Assembly (NCBI RefSeq): GCF_029227915.1 | Contig: NC_079877.1 | Span: 8,680,001-8,744,000 of the forward strand | Length of the DNA: 64,000 nt | DNA from: Hydractinia symbiolongicarpus | Lineage: Eukaryota > Cnidaria > Hydrozoa > Anthoathecata > Hydractiniidae | Direction: 5' to 3' | Shown here: piece by piece, positions 27,768 to 38,034 of the stretch | Layout of the letters: the number at the start of each line of letters is the position of its first letter | How positions within the stretch are numbered: the stretch's first letter is position 1 | Made by a program: the position numbers and the translations under genes | The notes under the pieces: generated by a model | The model's database searches: none | What the model saw: the letters and a program-made list of their open reading frames with translations, nothing else | What the model was told of the DNA's origin: nothing

Positions 27768-27835
27768 ATGCCTTTTCCATAGGCGTAAAATAAATGAAAT
27801 TTGCGCAGAGCAATTTGCAGCAGCGTTCGTGTCAT

Positions 27836-27951
27836 GTCGGGATGGCCGAGCGGTCTAAGGCGCCAGACTCAAGACAAAATGTTCTTCCACTCATCGCGTG
27901 GAGAATTCTGGTCCTCGAATGAGGGCGTGGGTTCGAATCCCACTTCCGACA
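27836..27951 (+). tRNA. tRNA-Leu(CAA), intron, unit 22
   Basis: Consensus copy. Confidence 0.97.
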
Positions 27952-27992
27952 ACTTTTCCCTGCCACACAAAATTTTAGGCCTAAAATGCAAG

Positions 27993-28086
27993 TCCACCGA
28001 GCCGGATTTGAACCAGCGACCTAAGGATGCCTGAGTGGTATAAGTTCGTCTACAGTCCTCCGCTCTACCAACTGAGCTATCGGTGG
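27993..28086 (-). tRNA. tRNA-Tyr(GTA), intron, unit 22
   Basis: Consensus copy. Confidence 0.97.
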
Positions 28087-28179
28087 ATGTAGCATCGTAC
28101 AGTTCTTGTGCAGGACTATGCAGGTCATGTCACGTTTGTAGTATGACGTGGTTTTTAAAATGATGCGATAGCTCGCACG

Positions 28180-28251
28180 TAGCAGAGGGTGGTTTCGATC
28201 CACCGACCTCTGGGTTATGGGCCCAGCACGCTTCCTCTGCGCCACTCTGCT
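28180..28251 (-). tRNA. initiator tRNA-Met(CAT), unit 22
   Basis: Consensus copy. Confidence 0.97.
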
Positions 28252-28339
28252 GAAGGTAGGTAAGCTGAAATGTGTCTGATGTAAGGTGTAGTTTAGTATT
28301 GCGAACAGCACTCGAACTATGACCTTTTTACCATTTCCA

Positions 28340-28412
28340 GGGGGATTAGCTCACATGGTAGAGCGCTCGCTTTGCATGCGAGAGGTACCGGGATCGATGC
28401 CCGGATCCTCCA
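28340..28412 (+). tRNA. tRNA-Ala(TGC), unit 22
   Basis: Consensus copy. Confidence 0.97.
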
Positions 28413-28671
28413 AGACGATGTTTTTAATTTATTTATTTTTATACTAATTTCAGTAGTTGCCAATGGTCATAAGAGGATTTATGATGCTCCTAAGATTACC
28501 TGGTATTAATAATAATAATAATAATACTAAACCGCGCTGCATATGTCTAGAGCATTTCTTGCTGTTTAATTTCGCATTGACAGTATACACAGTTTCAGCT
28601 TTTAACATGATCGACCGTGTGGCATTCGGGCATTGACGCCATCGCGAACATATTATTTAAATATGAACTCG

Positions 28672-28743
28672 TCCTCGGTAGTATAGTGGTAAGTATCCCC
28701 GCCTGTCACGCGGGAGACCGGGGTTCGATTCCCCGCCGGGGAG
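28672..28743 (+). tRNA. tRNA-Asp(GTC), unit 23
   Basis: Consensus copy. Confidence 0.97.
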
Positions 28744-28816
28744 GTTCTTTTTGTCTTGTCAATGTTTCGTTTCACGTCAGTAGCGTTCGCGGGACTGTCC
28801 GGGAATGCAGATTTAC

Positions 28817-28889
28817 GCCCGGTTAGCTCAGTCGGTAGAGCATCAGACTTTTAATCTGAGGGTCGCGGGTTCGAGTCCCTCATCGGGCG
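28817..28889 (+). tRNA. tRNA-Lys(TTT), unit 23
   Basis: Consensus copy. Confidence 0.97.
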
Positions 28890-28996
28890 TAACAATTATT
28901 TGGTACGATGGTGAACTAACTTTCACCACAATGTCTTGTCGAAAGAGGATGAATAACGTAACATTTGCGGAGTGGCAAAGGCGAAGCAAACTTGAT

Positions 28997-29069
28997 GGGG
29001 AACTAGCTCAGATGGTAGAGCGCTCGCTTAGCATGCGAGAGGTACCGGGATCGATGCCCGGGTTCTCCA
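28997..29069 (+). tRNA. tRNA-Ala(AGC), unit 23
   Basis: Consensus copy. Confidence 0.97.
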
Positions 29070-29137
29070 ATGCCTTTTCCATAGGCGTAAAATAAATGAA
29101 ATTTGCGCAGAGCAATTTGCAGCAGCGTTCGTGTCAT

Positions 29138-29253
29138 GTCGGGATGGCCGAGCGGTCTAAGGCGCCAGACTCAAGACAAAATGTTCTTCCACTCATCGCG
29201 TGGAGAATTCTGGTCCTCGAATGAGGGCGTGGGTTCGAATCCCACTTCCGACA
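29138..29253 (+). tRNA. tRNA-Leu(CAA), intron, unit 23
   Basis: Consensus copy. Confidence 0.97.
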
Positions 29254-29294
29254 ACTTTTCCCTGCCACACAAAATTTTAGGCCTAAAATGCAAG

Positions 29295-29388
29295 TCCACC
29301 GAGCCGGATTTGCACCAGCGACCTAAGGATGCCTGAGTGGTATAAGTTCGTCTACAGTCCTCCGCTCTACCAACTGAGCTATCGGTGG
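29295..29388 (-). tRNA. tRNA-Tyr(GTA), intron, unit 23 (B box hit)
   Basis: T55 to G replaces the invariant pseudouridine site and a core B-box base, so this copy may be silent. Confidence 0.86.
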
Positions 29389-29481
29389 ATGTAGCATCGT
29401 ACAGTTCTTGTGCAGGACTATGCAGGTCATGTCACGTTTGTAGTATGACGTGGTTTTTAAAATGATGCGATAGCTCGCACG

Positions 29482-29553
29482 TAGCAGAGGGTGGTTTCGA
29501 TCCACCGACCTCTGGGTTATGGGCCCAGCACGCTTCCTCTGCGCCACTCTGCT
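29482..29553 (-). tRNA. initiator tRNA-Met(CAT), unit 23
   Basis: Consensus copy. Confidence 0.97.
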
Positions 29554-29641
29554 GAAGGTAGGTAAGCTGAAATGTGTCTGATGTAAGGTGTAGTTTAGTA
29601 TTGCGAACAGCACTCGAACTATGACCTTTTTACCATTTCCA

Positions 29642-29714
29642 GGGGGATTAGCTCACATGGTAGAGCGCTCGCTTTGCATGCGAGAGGTACCGGGATCGAT
29701 GCCCGGATCCTCCA
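29642..29714 (+). tRNA. tRNA-Ala(TGC), unit 23
   Basis: Consensus copy. Confidence 0.97.
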
Positions 29715-29976
29715 AGACGATGTTTTTAATTTATTTATTTTTATACTAATTTCAGTAGTTGCCAATGGTCATAAGAGGATTTATGATGCTCCTAAGATTA
29801 CCTGGTATTAATAATAATAATAATAATAATACTAAACCGCGCTGCATATGTCTAGAGCATTTCTTGCTGTTTAATTTCGCATTGACAGTATACACAGTTT
29901 CAGCTTTTAACATGATTGACCGTGTGGCATTCGGGCATTGACGCCATCGCGAACATATTATTTAAATATGAACTCG

Positions 29977-30048
29977 TCCTCGGTAGTATAGTGGTAAGTA
30001 TCCCCGCCTGTCACGCGGGAGACCGGGGTTCGATTCCCCGCCGGGGAG
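29977..30048 (+). tRNA. tRNA-Asp(GTC), unit 24
   Basis: Consensus copy; 3' spacer has a G to A also seen in unit 1. Confidence 0.97.
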
Positions 30049-30121
30049 GTTCTTTTTATCTTGTCAATGTTTCGTTTCACGTCAGTAGCGTTCGCAGGAC
30101 TGTCCGGGAATACAGATTTAC

Positions 30122-30194
30122 GCCCGGTTAGCTCAGTCGGTAGAGCATCAGACTTTTAATCTGAGGGTCGCGGGTTCGACTCCCTCATCGGGCG
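30122..30194 (+). tRNA. tRNA-Lys(TTT), unit 24
   Basis: G59 to C at the variable T-loop position; B box still fits. Confidence 0.96.
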
Positions 30195-30301
30195 TAACAA
30201 TTATTTGGTACGATGGTGAACTAACTTTCACCACAATGTCTTGTCGAAAGAGGATGAATAACGTAACATTTGCGGAGTGGCAAAGGCGAAGCAAACTTGA
30301 T

Positions 30302-30374
30302 GGGGAACTAGCTCAGATGGTAGAGCGCTCGCTTAGCATGCGAGAGGTACCGGGATCGATGCCCGGGTTCTCCA
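30302..30374 (+). tRNA. tRNA-Ala(AGC), unit 24
   Basis: Consensus copy. Confidence 0.97.
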
Positions 30375-30442
30375 ATGCCTTTTCCATAGGCGTAAAATAA
30401 ATGAAATTTGCGCAGAGCAATTTGCAGCAGCGTTCGTGTCAT

Positions 30443-30558
30443 GTCGGGATGGCCGAGCGGTCTAAGGCGCCAGACTCAAGACAAAATGTTCTTCCACTCA
30501 TCGCGTGGAGAATTCTGGTCCTCGAATGAGGGCGTGGGTTCGAATCCCACTTCCGACA
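30443..30558 (+). tRNA. tRNA-Leu(CAA), intron, unit 24
   Basis: Consensus copy. Confidence 0.97.
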
Positions 30559-30599
30559 ACTTTTCCCTGCCACACAAAATTTTAGGCCTAAAATGCAAG

Positions 30600-30693
30600 T
30601 CCACCGAGCCGGATTTGAACCAGCGACCTAAGGATGCCTGAGTGGTATAAGTTCGTCTACAGTCCTCCGCTCCACCAACTGAGCTATCGGTGG
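30600..30693 (-). tRNA. tRNA-Tyr(GTA), intron, unit 24
   Basis: A21 to G at the end of the D loop. Confidence 0.94.
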
Positions 30694-30786
30694 ATGTAGC
30701 ATCGTACAGTTCTTGTGCAGGACTATGCAGGTCATGTCACGTTTGTAGTATGACGTGGTTTTTAAAATGATGCGATAGCTCGCACG

Positions 30787-30858
30787 TAGCAGAGGGTGGT
30801 TTCGATCCACCGACCTCTGGGTTATGGGCCCAGCCCGCTTCCTCTGAGCCACTCTGCT
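30787..30858 (-). tRNA. initiator tRNA-Met(CAT), unit 24 (D stem hit twice)
   Basis: G12 to T and T25 to G disrupt two of four D-stem pairs; function is doubtful. Confidence 0.85.
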
Positions 30859-30946
30859 GAAGGTAGGTAAGCTGAAATGTGTCTGATGTAAGGTGTAGTT
30901 TAGTATTGCGAACAGCACTCGAACTATGACCTTTTTACCATTTCCA

Positions 30947-31019
30947 GGGGGATTAGCTCACATGGTAGAGCGCTCGCTTTGCATGCGAGAGGTACCGGGA
31001 TCGATGCCCGGATCCTCCA
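30947..31019 (+). tRNA. tRNA-Ala(TGC), unit 24
   Basis: Consensus copy. Confidence 0.97.
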
Positions 31020-31278
31020 AGACGATGTTTTTAATTTATTTATTTTTATACTAATTTCAGTAGTTGCCAATGGTCATAAGAGGATTTATGATGCTCCTAA
31101 GATTACCTGGTATTAATAATAATAATAATAATACTAAACCGCGCTGCATATGCCTAGAGCATTTCTTGCTGTTTAATTTCGCATTGACAGTATACACAGT
31201 TTCAGCTTTTAACATGATCGACCGTGTGGCATTCGGGCATTGACGCCATCGCGAACATATTATTTAAATATGAACTCG

Positions 31279-31350
31279 TCCTCGGTAGTACAGTGGTAAG
31301 TATCCCCGCCTGTCACGCGGGAGACCGGGGTTCGATTCCCCGCCGGGGAG
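31279..31350 (+). tRNA. tRNA-Asp(GTC), unit 25
   Basis: T13 to C turns the T13-G22 wobble of the D stem into C-G; the same allele is in units 38 and 39. Confidence 0.97.
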
Positions 31351-31423
31351 GTTCTTTTTATCTTGTCAATGTTTCGTTTCACGTCAGTAGCGTTCGCGGG
31401 ACTGTCCGGGAATACAGATTTAC

Positions 31424-31496
31424 GCCCGGTTAGCTCAGTCGGTAGAGCATCAGACTTTTAATCTGAGGGTCGCGGGTTCGAGTCCCTCATCGGGCG
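31424..31496 (+). tRNA. tRNA-Lys(TTT), unit 25
   Basis: Consensus copy. Confidence 0.97.
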
Positions 31497-31603
31497 TAAC
31501 AATTATTTGGTACGATGGTGAACTAACTTTCACCACAATGTCTTGTCGAAAGAGGATGAATAACGTAACATTTGCGGAGTGGCAAAGGCGAAGCAAACTT
31601 GAT

Positions 31604-31676
31604 GGGGAACTAGCTCAGATGGTAGAGCGCTCGCTTAGCATGCGAGAGGTACCGGGATCGATGCCCGGGTTCTCCA
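31604..31676 (+). tRNA. tRNA-Ala(AGC), unit 25
   Basis: Consensus copy. Confidence 0.97.
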
Positions 31677-31744
31677 ATGCCTTTTCCATAGGCGTAAAAT
31701 AAATGAAATTTGCGCAGAGCAATTTGCAGCAGCGTTCGTGTCAT

Positions 31745-31860
31745 GTCGGGATGGCCGAGCGGTCTAAGGCGCCAGACTCAAGACAAAATGTTCTTCCACT
31801 CATCGCGTGGAGAATTCTGGTCCTCGAATGAGGGCGTGGGTTCGAATCCCACTTCCGACA
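31745..31860 (+). tRNA. tRNA-Leu(CAA), intron, unit 25
   Basis: Consensus copy. Confidence 0.97.
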
Positions 31861-31901
31861 ACTTTTCCCTGCCACACAAAATTTTAGGCCTAAAATGCAA
31901 G

Positions 31902-31995
31902 TCCACCGAGCCGGATTTGAACCAGCGACCTAAGGATGCCTGAGTGGTATAAGTTCGTCTACAGTCCTCCGCTCTACCAACTGAGCTATCGGTGG
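31902..31995 (-). tRNA. tRNA-Tyr(GTA), intron, unit 25
   Basis: Consensus copy. Confidence 0.97.
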
Positions 31996-32088
31996 ATGTA
32001 GCATCGTACAGTTCTTGTGCAGGACTATGCAGGTCATGTCACGTTTGTAGTATGACGTGGTTTTTAAAATGATGCGATAGCTCGCACG

Positions 32089-32160
32089 TAGCAGAGGGTG
32101 GTTTCGATCCACCGACCTCTGGGTTATGGGCCCAGCACGCTTCCTCTGCGCCACTCTGCT
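32089..32160 (-). tRNA. initiator tRNA-Met(CAT), unit 25
   Basis: Consensus copy. Confidence 0.97.
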
Positions 32161-32248
32161 GAAGGTAGGTAAGCTGAAATGTGTCTGATGTAAGGTGTAG
32201 TTTAGTATTGCGAACAGCACTCGAACTATGACCTTTTTACCGTTTCCA

Positions 32249-32321
32249 GGGGGATTAGCTCACATGGTAGAGCGCTCGCTTTGCATGCGAGAGGTACCGG
32301 GATCGATGCCCGGATCCTCCA
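32249..32321 (+). tRNA. tRNA-Ala(TGC), unit 25
   Basis: Consensus copy. Confidence 0.97.
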
Positions 32322-32583
32322 AGACGATGTTTTTAATTTATTTATTTTTATACTAATTTCAGTAGTTGCCAATGGTCATAAGAGGATTTATGATGCTCCT
32401 AAGATTACCTGGTATTAATAATAATAATAATAATAATACTAAACCGCGCTGCATATGTCTAGAGCATTTCTTGCTGTTTAATTTCGCATTGACAGTATAC
32501 ACAGTTTCAGCTTTTAACATGATCGACCGTGTGGCATTCGGGCATTGACGCCATCGCGAACATATTATTTAAATATGAACTCG

Positions 32584-32655
32584 TCCTCGGTAGTATAGTG
32601 GTAAGTATCCCCGCCTGTCACGCAGGAGACCGGGGTTCGATTCCCCGCCGGGGAG
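32584..32655 (+). tRNA. tRNA-Asp(GTC), unit 26
   Basis: G41 to A breaks an anticodon-stem pair. Confidence 0.92.
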
Positions 32656-32728
32656 GTTCTTTTTATCTTGTCAATGTTTCGTTTCACGTCAGTAGCCTTC
32701 GCGGGACTGTCCGGGAATACAGATTTAC

Positions 32729-32801
32729 GCCCGGTTAGCTCAGTCGGTAGAGCATCACACTTTTAATCTGAGGGTCGCGGGTTCGAGTCCCTCATCGGGC
32801 G
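32729..32801 (+). tRNA. tRNA-Lys(TTT), unit 26
   Basis: G30 to C breaks an anticodon-stem pair (C-C). Confidence 0.91.
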
Positions 32802-32908
32802 TAACAATTATTTGGTACGATGGTGAACTAACTTTCACCACAATGTCTTGTCGAAAGAGGATGAATAACGTAACATTTGCGGAGTGGCAAAGGCGAAGCA
32901 AACTTGAT

Positions 32909-32981
32909 GGGGAACTAGCTCAGATGGTAGAGCGCTCGCTTAGCATGCGAGAGGTACCGGGATCGATGCCCGGGTTCTCCA
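32909..32981 (+). tRNA. tRNA-Ala(AGC), unit 26
   Basis: Consensus copy. Confidence 0.97.
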
Positions 32982-33049
32982 ATGCCTTTTCCATAGGCGT
33001 AAAATAAATGAAATTTGCGCAGAGCAATTTGCAGCAGCGTTCGTGTCAT

Positions 33050-33165
33050 GTCGGGATGGCCGAGCGGTCTAAGGCGCCAGACTCAAGACAAAATGTTCTT
33101 CCACTCATCGCGTGGAGAATTCTGGTCCTCGAATGAGGGCGTGGGTTCGAATCCCACTTCCGACA
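33050..33165 (+). tRNA. tRNA-Leu(CAA), intron, unit 26
   Basis: Consensus copy. Confidence 0.97.
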
Positions 33166-33206
33166 ACTTTTCCCTGCCACACAAAATTTTAGGCCTAAAA
33201 TGCAAG

Positions 33207-33300
33207 TCCACCGAGCCGCATTTGAACCAGCGACCTAAGGATGCCTGAGTGGTATAAGTTCGTCTACAGTCCTCCGCTCTACCAACTGAGCTATCGGTGG
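33207..33300 (-). tRNA. tRNA-Tyr(GTA), intron, unit 26 (B box hit)
   Basis: C61 to G breaks the near-invariant G53-C61 pair and alters the B box. Confidence 0.87.
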
Positions 33301-33393
33301 ATGTAGCATCGTACAGTTCTTGTGCAGGACTATGCAGGTCATGTCACGTTTGTAGTATGACGTGGTTTTTAAAATGATGCGATAGCTCGCACG

Positions 33394-33465
33394 TAGCAGA
33401 GGGTGGTTTCGATCCACCGACCTCTGGGTTATGGGCCCAGCACGCTTCCTCTGCGCCACTCTGCT
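33394..33465 (-). tRNA. initiator tRNA-Met(CAT), unit 26
   Basis: Consensus copy. Confidence 0.97.
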
Positions 33466-33553
33466 GAAGGTAGGTAAGCTGAAATGTGTCTGATGTAAGG
33501 TGTAGTTTAGTATTGCGAACAGCACTCGAACTATGACCTTTTTACCATTTCCA

Positions 33554-33626
33554 GGGGGATTAGCTCACATGGTAGAGCGCTCGCTTTGCATGCGAGAGGT
33601 ACCGGGATCGATGCCCGGATCCTCCA
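33554..33626 (+). tRNA. tRNA-Ala(TGC), unit 26
   Basis: Consensus copy. Confidence 0.97.
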
Positions 33627-33888
33627 AGACGATGTTTTTAATTTATTTATTTTTATACTAATTTCAGTAGTTGCCAATGGTCATAAGAGGATTTATGATG
33701 CTCCTAAGATTACCTGGTATTAATAATAATAATAATAATAATACTAAACCGCGCTGCATATGTCTAGAGCATTTCTTGCTGTTTAATTTCGCATTGACAG
33801 TATAAACAGTTTCAGCTTTTAACATGATCGACCGTGTGGCATTCGGGCATTGACGCCATCGCGAACATATTATTTAAATATGAACTCG

Positions 33889-33960
33889 TCCTCGGTAGTA
33901 TAGTGGTAAGTATCCCCGCCTGTCACGCGGGAGACTGGGGTTCGATTCCCCGCCGGGGAG
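33889..33960 (+). tRNA. tRNA-Asp(GTC), unit 27
   Basis: C49 to T gives a T-G pair in the T stem. Confidence 0.95.
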
Positions 33961-34033
33961 GTTCTTTTTATCTTGTCAATGTTTCGTTTCACGTCAGTAG
34001 CCTTCGCGGGACTGTCCGGGAATACAGATTTAC

Positions 34034-34060
34034 GCCCGGGATCGATGCCCGGGTTCTCCA
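34034..34060 (+). pseudogene. tRNA-Lys/tRNA-Ala(AGC) deletion fusion, unit 27
   Basis: Only the first six bases of Lys remain, joined to the T-arm end and acceptor 3' strand of Ala(AGC). A 226-bp deletion removed everything between, including both anticodons. CCGG occurs at both original breakpoints, in the Lys acceptor and the Ala T stem, and only one copy remains, which suggests a microhomology-mediated event. The Ala(AGC) TTTT terminator survives downstream. Unit 27 thus has five working gene slots. Confidence 0.93.
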
Positions 34061-34128
34061 ATGCCTTTTCCATAGGCGTAAAATAAATGAAATTTGCGCA
34101 GAGCAATTTGCAGCAGCGTTCGTGTCAT

Positions 34129-34244
34129 GTCGGGATGGCCGAGCGGTCTAAGGCGCCAGACTCAAGACAAAATGTTCTTCCACTCATCGCGTGGAGAATT
34201 CTGGTCCTCGAATGAGGGCGTGGGTTCGAATCCCACTTCCGACA
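34129..34244 (+). tRNA. tRNA-Leu(CAA), intron, unit 27
   Basis: Consensus copy. Confidence 0.97.
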
Positions 34245-34285
34245 ACTTTTCCCTGCCACACAAAATTTTAGGCCTAAAATGCAAG

Positions 34286-34379
34286 TCCACCGAGCCGGAT
34301 TTGAACCAGCGACCTAAGGATGCCTGAGTGGTATAAGTTCGTCTACAGTCCTCCGCTCTACCAACTGAGCTATCGGTGC
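34286..34379 (-). tRNA. tRNA-Tyr(GTA), intron, unit 27 (C1 lost)
   Basis: C1 to G destroys C1-G72, the eukaryotic tyrosine identity pair; same allele as unit 44. Confidence 0.88.
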
Positions 34380-34472
34380 ATGTAGCATCGTACAGTTCTT
34401 GTGCAGGACTATGCAGGTCATGTCACGTTTGTAGTATGACGTGGTTTTTAAAATGATGCGATAGCTCGCACG

Positions 34473-34544
34473 TAGCAGAGGGTGGTTTCGATCCACCGAC
34501 CTCTGGGTTATGGGCCCAGCACGCTTCCTCTGCGCCACTCTGCT
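34473..34544 (-). tRNA. initiator tRNA-Met(CAT), unit 27
   Basis: Consensus copy. Confidence 0.97.
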
Positions 34545-34632
34545 GAAGGCAGGTAAGCTGAAATGTGTCTGATGTAAGGTGTAGTTTAGTATTGCAAACA
34601 GCACTCGAACTATGACCTTTTTACCATTTCCA

Positions 34633-34705
34633 GGGGGATTAGCTCACATGGTAGAGCGCTCGCTTTGCATGCGAGAGGTACCGGGATCGATGCCCGGATC
34701 CTCCA
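34633..34705 (+). tRNA. tRNA-Ala(TGC), unit 27
   Basis: Consensus copy. Confidence 0.97.
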
Positions 34706-34964
34706 AGACGATGTTTTTAATTTATTTATTTTTATACTAATTTCAGTAGTTGCCAATGGTCATAAAAGGATTTATGATGCTCCTAATATTACCTGGTATT
34801 AATAATAATAATAATAATACTAAACCGCGCTGCATATGTCTAGAGCATTTCTTGCTGTTTAATTTCGCATTGACAGTATACACAGTTTCAGCTTTTAACA
34901 TGATCGACCGTGTGGCATTCGGGCATTGACGCCATCGCGAACATATTATTTAAATATGAACTCG

Positions 34965-35036
34965 TCCTCGGTAGTATAGTGGTAAGTATCCCCGCCTGTC
35001 ACGCGGAAGACCGGGGTTCGATTCCCCGCCGGGGAG
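34965..35036 (+). tRNA. tRNA-Asp(GTC), unit 28
   Basis: G43 to A breaks the outer anticodon-stem pair. Confidence 0.93.
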
Positions 35037-35109
35037 GTTCTTTTTATCTTGTCAATGTTTCGTTTCACGTCAGTAGCGTTCGCGGGACTGTCCGGGAATA
35101 CAGATTTAC

Positions 35110-35182
35110 GCCCGGTTAGCTCAGTCGGTAGAGCATCAGACTTTTAATCTGAGGGTCGCGGGTTCGAGTCCCTCATCGGGCG
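35110..35182 (+). tRNA. tRNA-Lys(TTT), unit 28
   Basis: Consensus copy. Confidence 0.97.
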
Positions 35183-35289
35183 TAACAATTATTTGGTAAG
35201 ATGGTGAACTAACTTTCACCACAATGTCTTGTCGAAAGAGGATGAATAACGTAACATTTGCGGAGTGGCAAAGGCGAAGCAAACTTGAT

Positions 35290-35362
35290 GGGGAACTAGC
35301 TCAGATGGTAGAGGGCTCGCTTAGCATGCGAGAGATACCGGGATCGATGCCCGGGTTCTCCA
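35290..35362 (+). tRNA. tRNA-Ala(AGC), unit 28
   Basis: C25 to G breaks a D-stem pair; G46 to A lies in the variable loop. Confidence 0.9.
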
Positions 35363-35430
35363 ATGCCTTTTCCATAGGCGTAAAATAAATGAAATTTGCG
35401 CAGAGCAATTTGCAGCAGCGTTCGTGTCAT

Positions 35431-35546
35431 GTCGGGATGGCCGAGCGGTCTAAGGCGCCAGACTCAAGACAAAATGTTCTTCCACTCATCGCGTGGAGAA
35501 TTCTGGTCCTCGAATGAGGGCGTGGGTTCGAATCCCACTTCCGACA
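35431..35546 (+). tRNA. tRNA-Leu(CAA), intron, unit 28
   Basis: Consensus copy. Confidence 0.97.
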
Positions 35547-35587
35547 ACTTTTCCCTGCCACACAAAATTTTAGGCCTAAAATGCAAG

Positions 35588-35681
35588 TCCACCGAGCCGG
35601 ATTTGAACCAGCGACCTAAGGATGCCTGAGTGGTATAAGTTCGTCTACAGTCCTCCGCTCTACCAACTGAGCTATCGGTGG
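35588..35681 (-). tRNA. tRNA-Tyr(GTA), intron, unit 28
   Basis: Consensus copy. Confidence 0.97.
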
Positions 35682-35774
35682 ATGTAGCATCGTACAGTTC
35701 TTGTGCAGGACTATGCAGGTCATGTCACGTTTGTAGTATGACGTGGTTTTTAAAATGATGCGATAGCTCGCACG

Positions 35775-35846
35775 TAGCAGAGGGTGGTTTCGATCCACCG
35801 ACCTCTGGGTTATGGGCCCAGCACGCTTCCTCTGCGCCACTCTGCT
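35775..35846 (-). tRNA. initiator tRNA-Met(CAT), unit 28
   Basis: Consensus copy. Confidence 0.97.
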
Positions 35847-35934
35847 GAAGGTAGGTAAGCTGAAATGTGTCTGATGTAAGGTGTAGTTTAGTATTGCGAA
35901 CAGCACTCGAACTATGACCTTTTTACCATTTCCA

Positions 35935-36007
35935 GGGGGATTAGCTCACATGGTAGAGCGCTCGCTTTGCATGCGAGAGGTACCGGGATCGATGCCCGGA
36001 TCCTCCA
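35935..36007 (+). tRNA. tRNA-Ala(TGC), unit 28
   Basis: Consensus copy. Confidence 0.97.
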
Positions 36008-36266
36008 AGACGATGTTTTTAATTTATTTATTTTTATACTAATTTCAGTAGTTGCCAATGGTCATAAGAGGATTTATGATGCTCCTAAGATTACCTGGTA
36101 TTAATAATAATAATAATAATACTAAACCGCGCTGCATATGTCTAGAGCATTTCTTGCTGTTTAATTTCGCATTGACAGTATACACAGTTTCAGCTTTTAA
36201 CATGATCGACCGTGTGGCATTCGGGCATTGACGCCATCGCGAACATATTATTTAAATATGAACTCG

Positions 36267-36338
36267 TCCTCGGTAGTATAGTGGTAAGTATCCCCGCCTG
36301 TCACGCGGGAGACCGGGGTTCGATTCCCCGCCGGGGAG
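36267..36338 (+). tRNA. tRNA-Asp(GTC), unit 29
   Basis: Consensus copy. Confidence 0.97.
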
Positions 36339-36411
36339 GTTCTTTTTATCTTGTCAATGTTTCGTTTCACGTCAGTAGCGTTCGCGGGACTGTCCGGGAA
36401 TACAGATTTAC

Positions 36412-36484
36412 GCCCGGTTAGCTCAGTCGGTAGAGCATCAGACTTTTAATCTGAGGGTCGCGGGTTCGAGTCCCTCATCGGGCG
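36412..36484 (+). tRNA. tRNA-Lys(TTT), unit 29
   Basis: Consensus copy. Confidence 0.97.
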
Positions 36485-36591
36485 TAACAATTATTTGGTA
36501 CGATGGTGAACTAACTTTCACCACAATGTCTTGTCGAAAGAGGATGAATAACGTAACATTTGCGGAGTGGCAAAGGCGAAGCAAACTTGAT

Positions 36592-36664
36592 GGGGAACTA
36601 GCTCAGATGGTAGAGCGCTCGCTTAGCATGCGAGAGGTACCGGGATCGATGCCCGGGTTCTCCA
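36592..36664 (+). tRNA. tRNA-Ala(AGC), unit 29
   Basis: Consensus copy. Confidence 0.97.
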
Positions 36665-36732
36665 ATGCCTTTTCCATAGGCGTAAAATAAATGAAATTTG
36701 CGCAGAGCAATTTGCAGCAGCGTTCGTGTCAT

Positions 36733-36848
36733 GTCGGGATGGCCGAGCGGTCTAAGGCGCCAGACTCAAGACAAAATGTTCTTCCACTCATCGCGTGGAG
36801 AATTCTGGTCCTCGAATGAGGGCGTGGGTTCGAATCCCACTTCCGACA
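36733..36848 (+). tRNA. tRNA-Leu(CAA), intron, unit 29
   Basis: Consensus copy. Confidence 0.97.
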
Positions 36849-36889
36849 ACTTTTCCCTGCCACACAAAATTTTAGGCCTAAAATGCAAG

Positions 36890-36983
36890 TCCACCGAGCC
36901 GGATTTGAACCAGCGACCTAAGGATGCCTGAGTGGTATAAGTTCGTCTACAGTCCTCCGCTCTACCAACTGAGCTATCGGTGG
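36890..36983 (-). tRNA. tRNA-Tyr(GTA), intron, unit 29
   Basis: Consensus copy. Confidence 0.97.
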
Positions 36984-37076
36984 ATGTAGCATCGTACAGT
37001 TCTTGTGCAGGACTATGCAGGTCATGTCACGTTTGTAGTATGACGTGGTTTTTAAAATGATGCGATAGCTCGCACG

Positions 37077-37148
37077 TAGCAGAGGGTGGTTTCGATCCAC
37101 CGACCTCTGGGTTATGGGCCCAGCACGCTTCCTCTGCGCCACTCTGCT
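37077..37148 (-). tRNA. initiator tRNA-Met(CAT), unit 29
   Basis: Consensus copy. Confidence 0.97.
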
Positions 37149-37236
37149 GAAGGTAGGTAAGCTGAAATGTGTCTGATGTAAGGTGTAGTTTAGTATTGCG
37201 AACAGCACTCGAACTATGACCTTTTTACCATTTCCA

Positions 37237-37309
37237 GGGGGATTAGCTCACATGGTAGAGCGCTCGCTTTGCATGCGAGAGGTACCGGGATCGATGCCCG
37301 GATCCTCCA
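37237..37309 (+). tRNA. tRNA-Ala(TGC), unit 29
   Basis: Consensus copy. Confidence 0.97.
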
Positions 37310-37568
37310 AGACGATGTTTTTAATTTATTTATTTTTATACTAATTTCAGTAGTTGCCAATGGTCATAAGAGGATTTATGATGCTCCTAAGATTACCTGG
37401 TATTAATAATAATAATAATAATACTAAACCGCGCTGCATATGTCTAGAGCATTTCTTGCTGTTTAATTTCGCATTGACAGTATACACAGTTTCAGCTTTT
37501 AACATGATCGACCGTGTGGCATTCGGGCATTGACGCCATCGCGAACATATTATTTAAATATGAACTCG

Positions 37569-37640
37569 TCCTCGGTAGTATAGTGGTAAGTATCCCCGCC
37601 TGTCACGCGGGAGACCGGGGTTCGATTCCCCGCCGGGGAG
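37569..37640 (+). tRNA. tRNA-Asp(GTC), unit 30
   Basis: Consensus copy. Confidence 0.97.
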
Positions 37641-37713
37641 GTTCTTTTTATCTTGTCAATGTTTCGTTTCACGTCAGTAGCGTTCGCGGGACTGTCCGGG
37701 AATACAGATTTAC

Positions 37714-37786
37714 GCCCGGTTAGCTCAGTCGGTAGAGCATCAGACTTTTAATCTGAGGGTCGCGGGTTCGAGTCCCTCATCGGGCG
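37714..37786 (+). tRNA. tRNA-Lys(TTT), unit 30
   Basis: Consensus copy. Confidence 0.97.
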
Positions 37787-37893
37787 TAACAATTATTTGG
37801 TACGATGGTGAACTAACTTTCACCACAATGTCTTGTCGAAAGAGGATGAATAACGTAACATTTGAGGAGTGGCAAAGGCGAAGCAAACTTGAT

Positions 37894-37966
37894 GGGGAAC
37901 TAGCTCAGATGGTAGAGCGCTCGCTTAGCATGCGAGAGGTACCGGGATCGATGCCCGGGTTCTCCA
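37894..37966 (+). tRNA. tRNA-Ala(AGC), unit 30
   Basis: Consensus copy. Confidence 0.97.
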
Positions 37967-38034
37967 ATGCCTTTTCCATAGGCGTAAAATAAATGAAATT
38001 TGCGCAGAGCAATTTGCAGCAGCGTTCGTGTCAT

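Noticed and set aside
33834-34151. 105-residue open frame at unit 27
   Set aside because: Created by the 226-bp deletion joining two non-coding segments.
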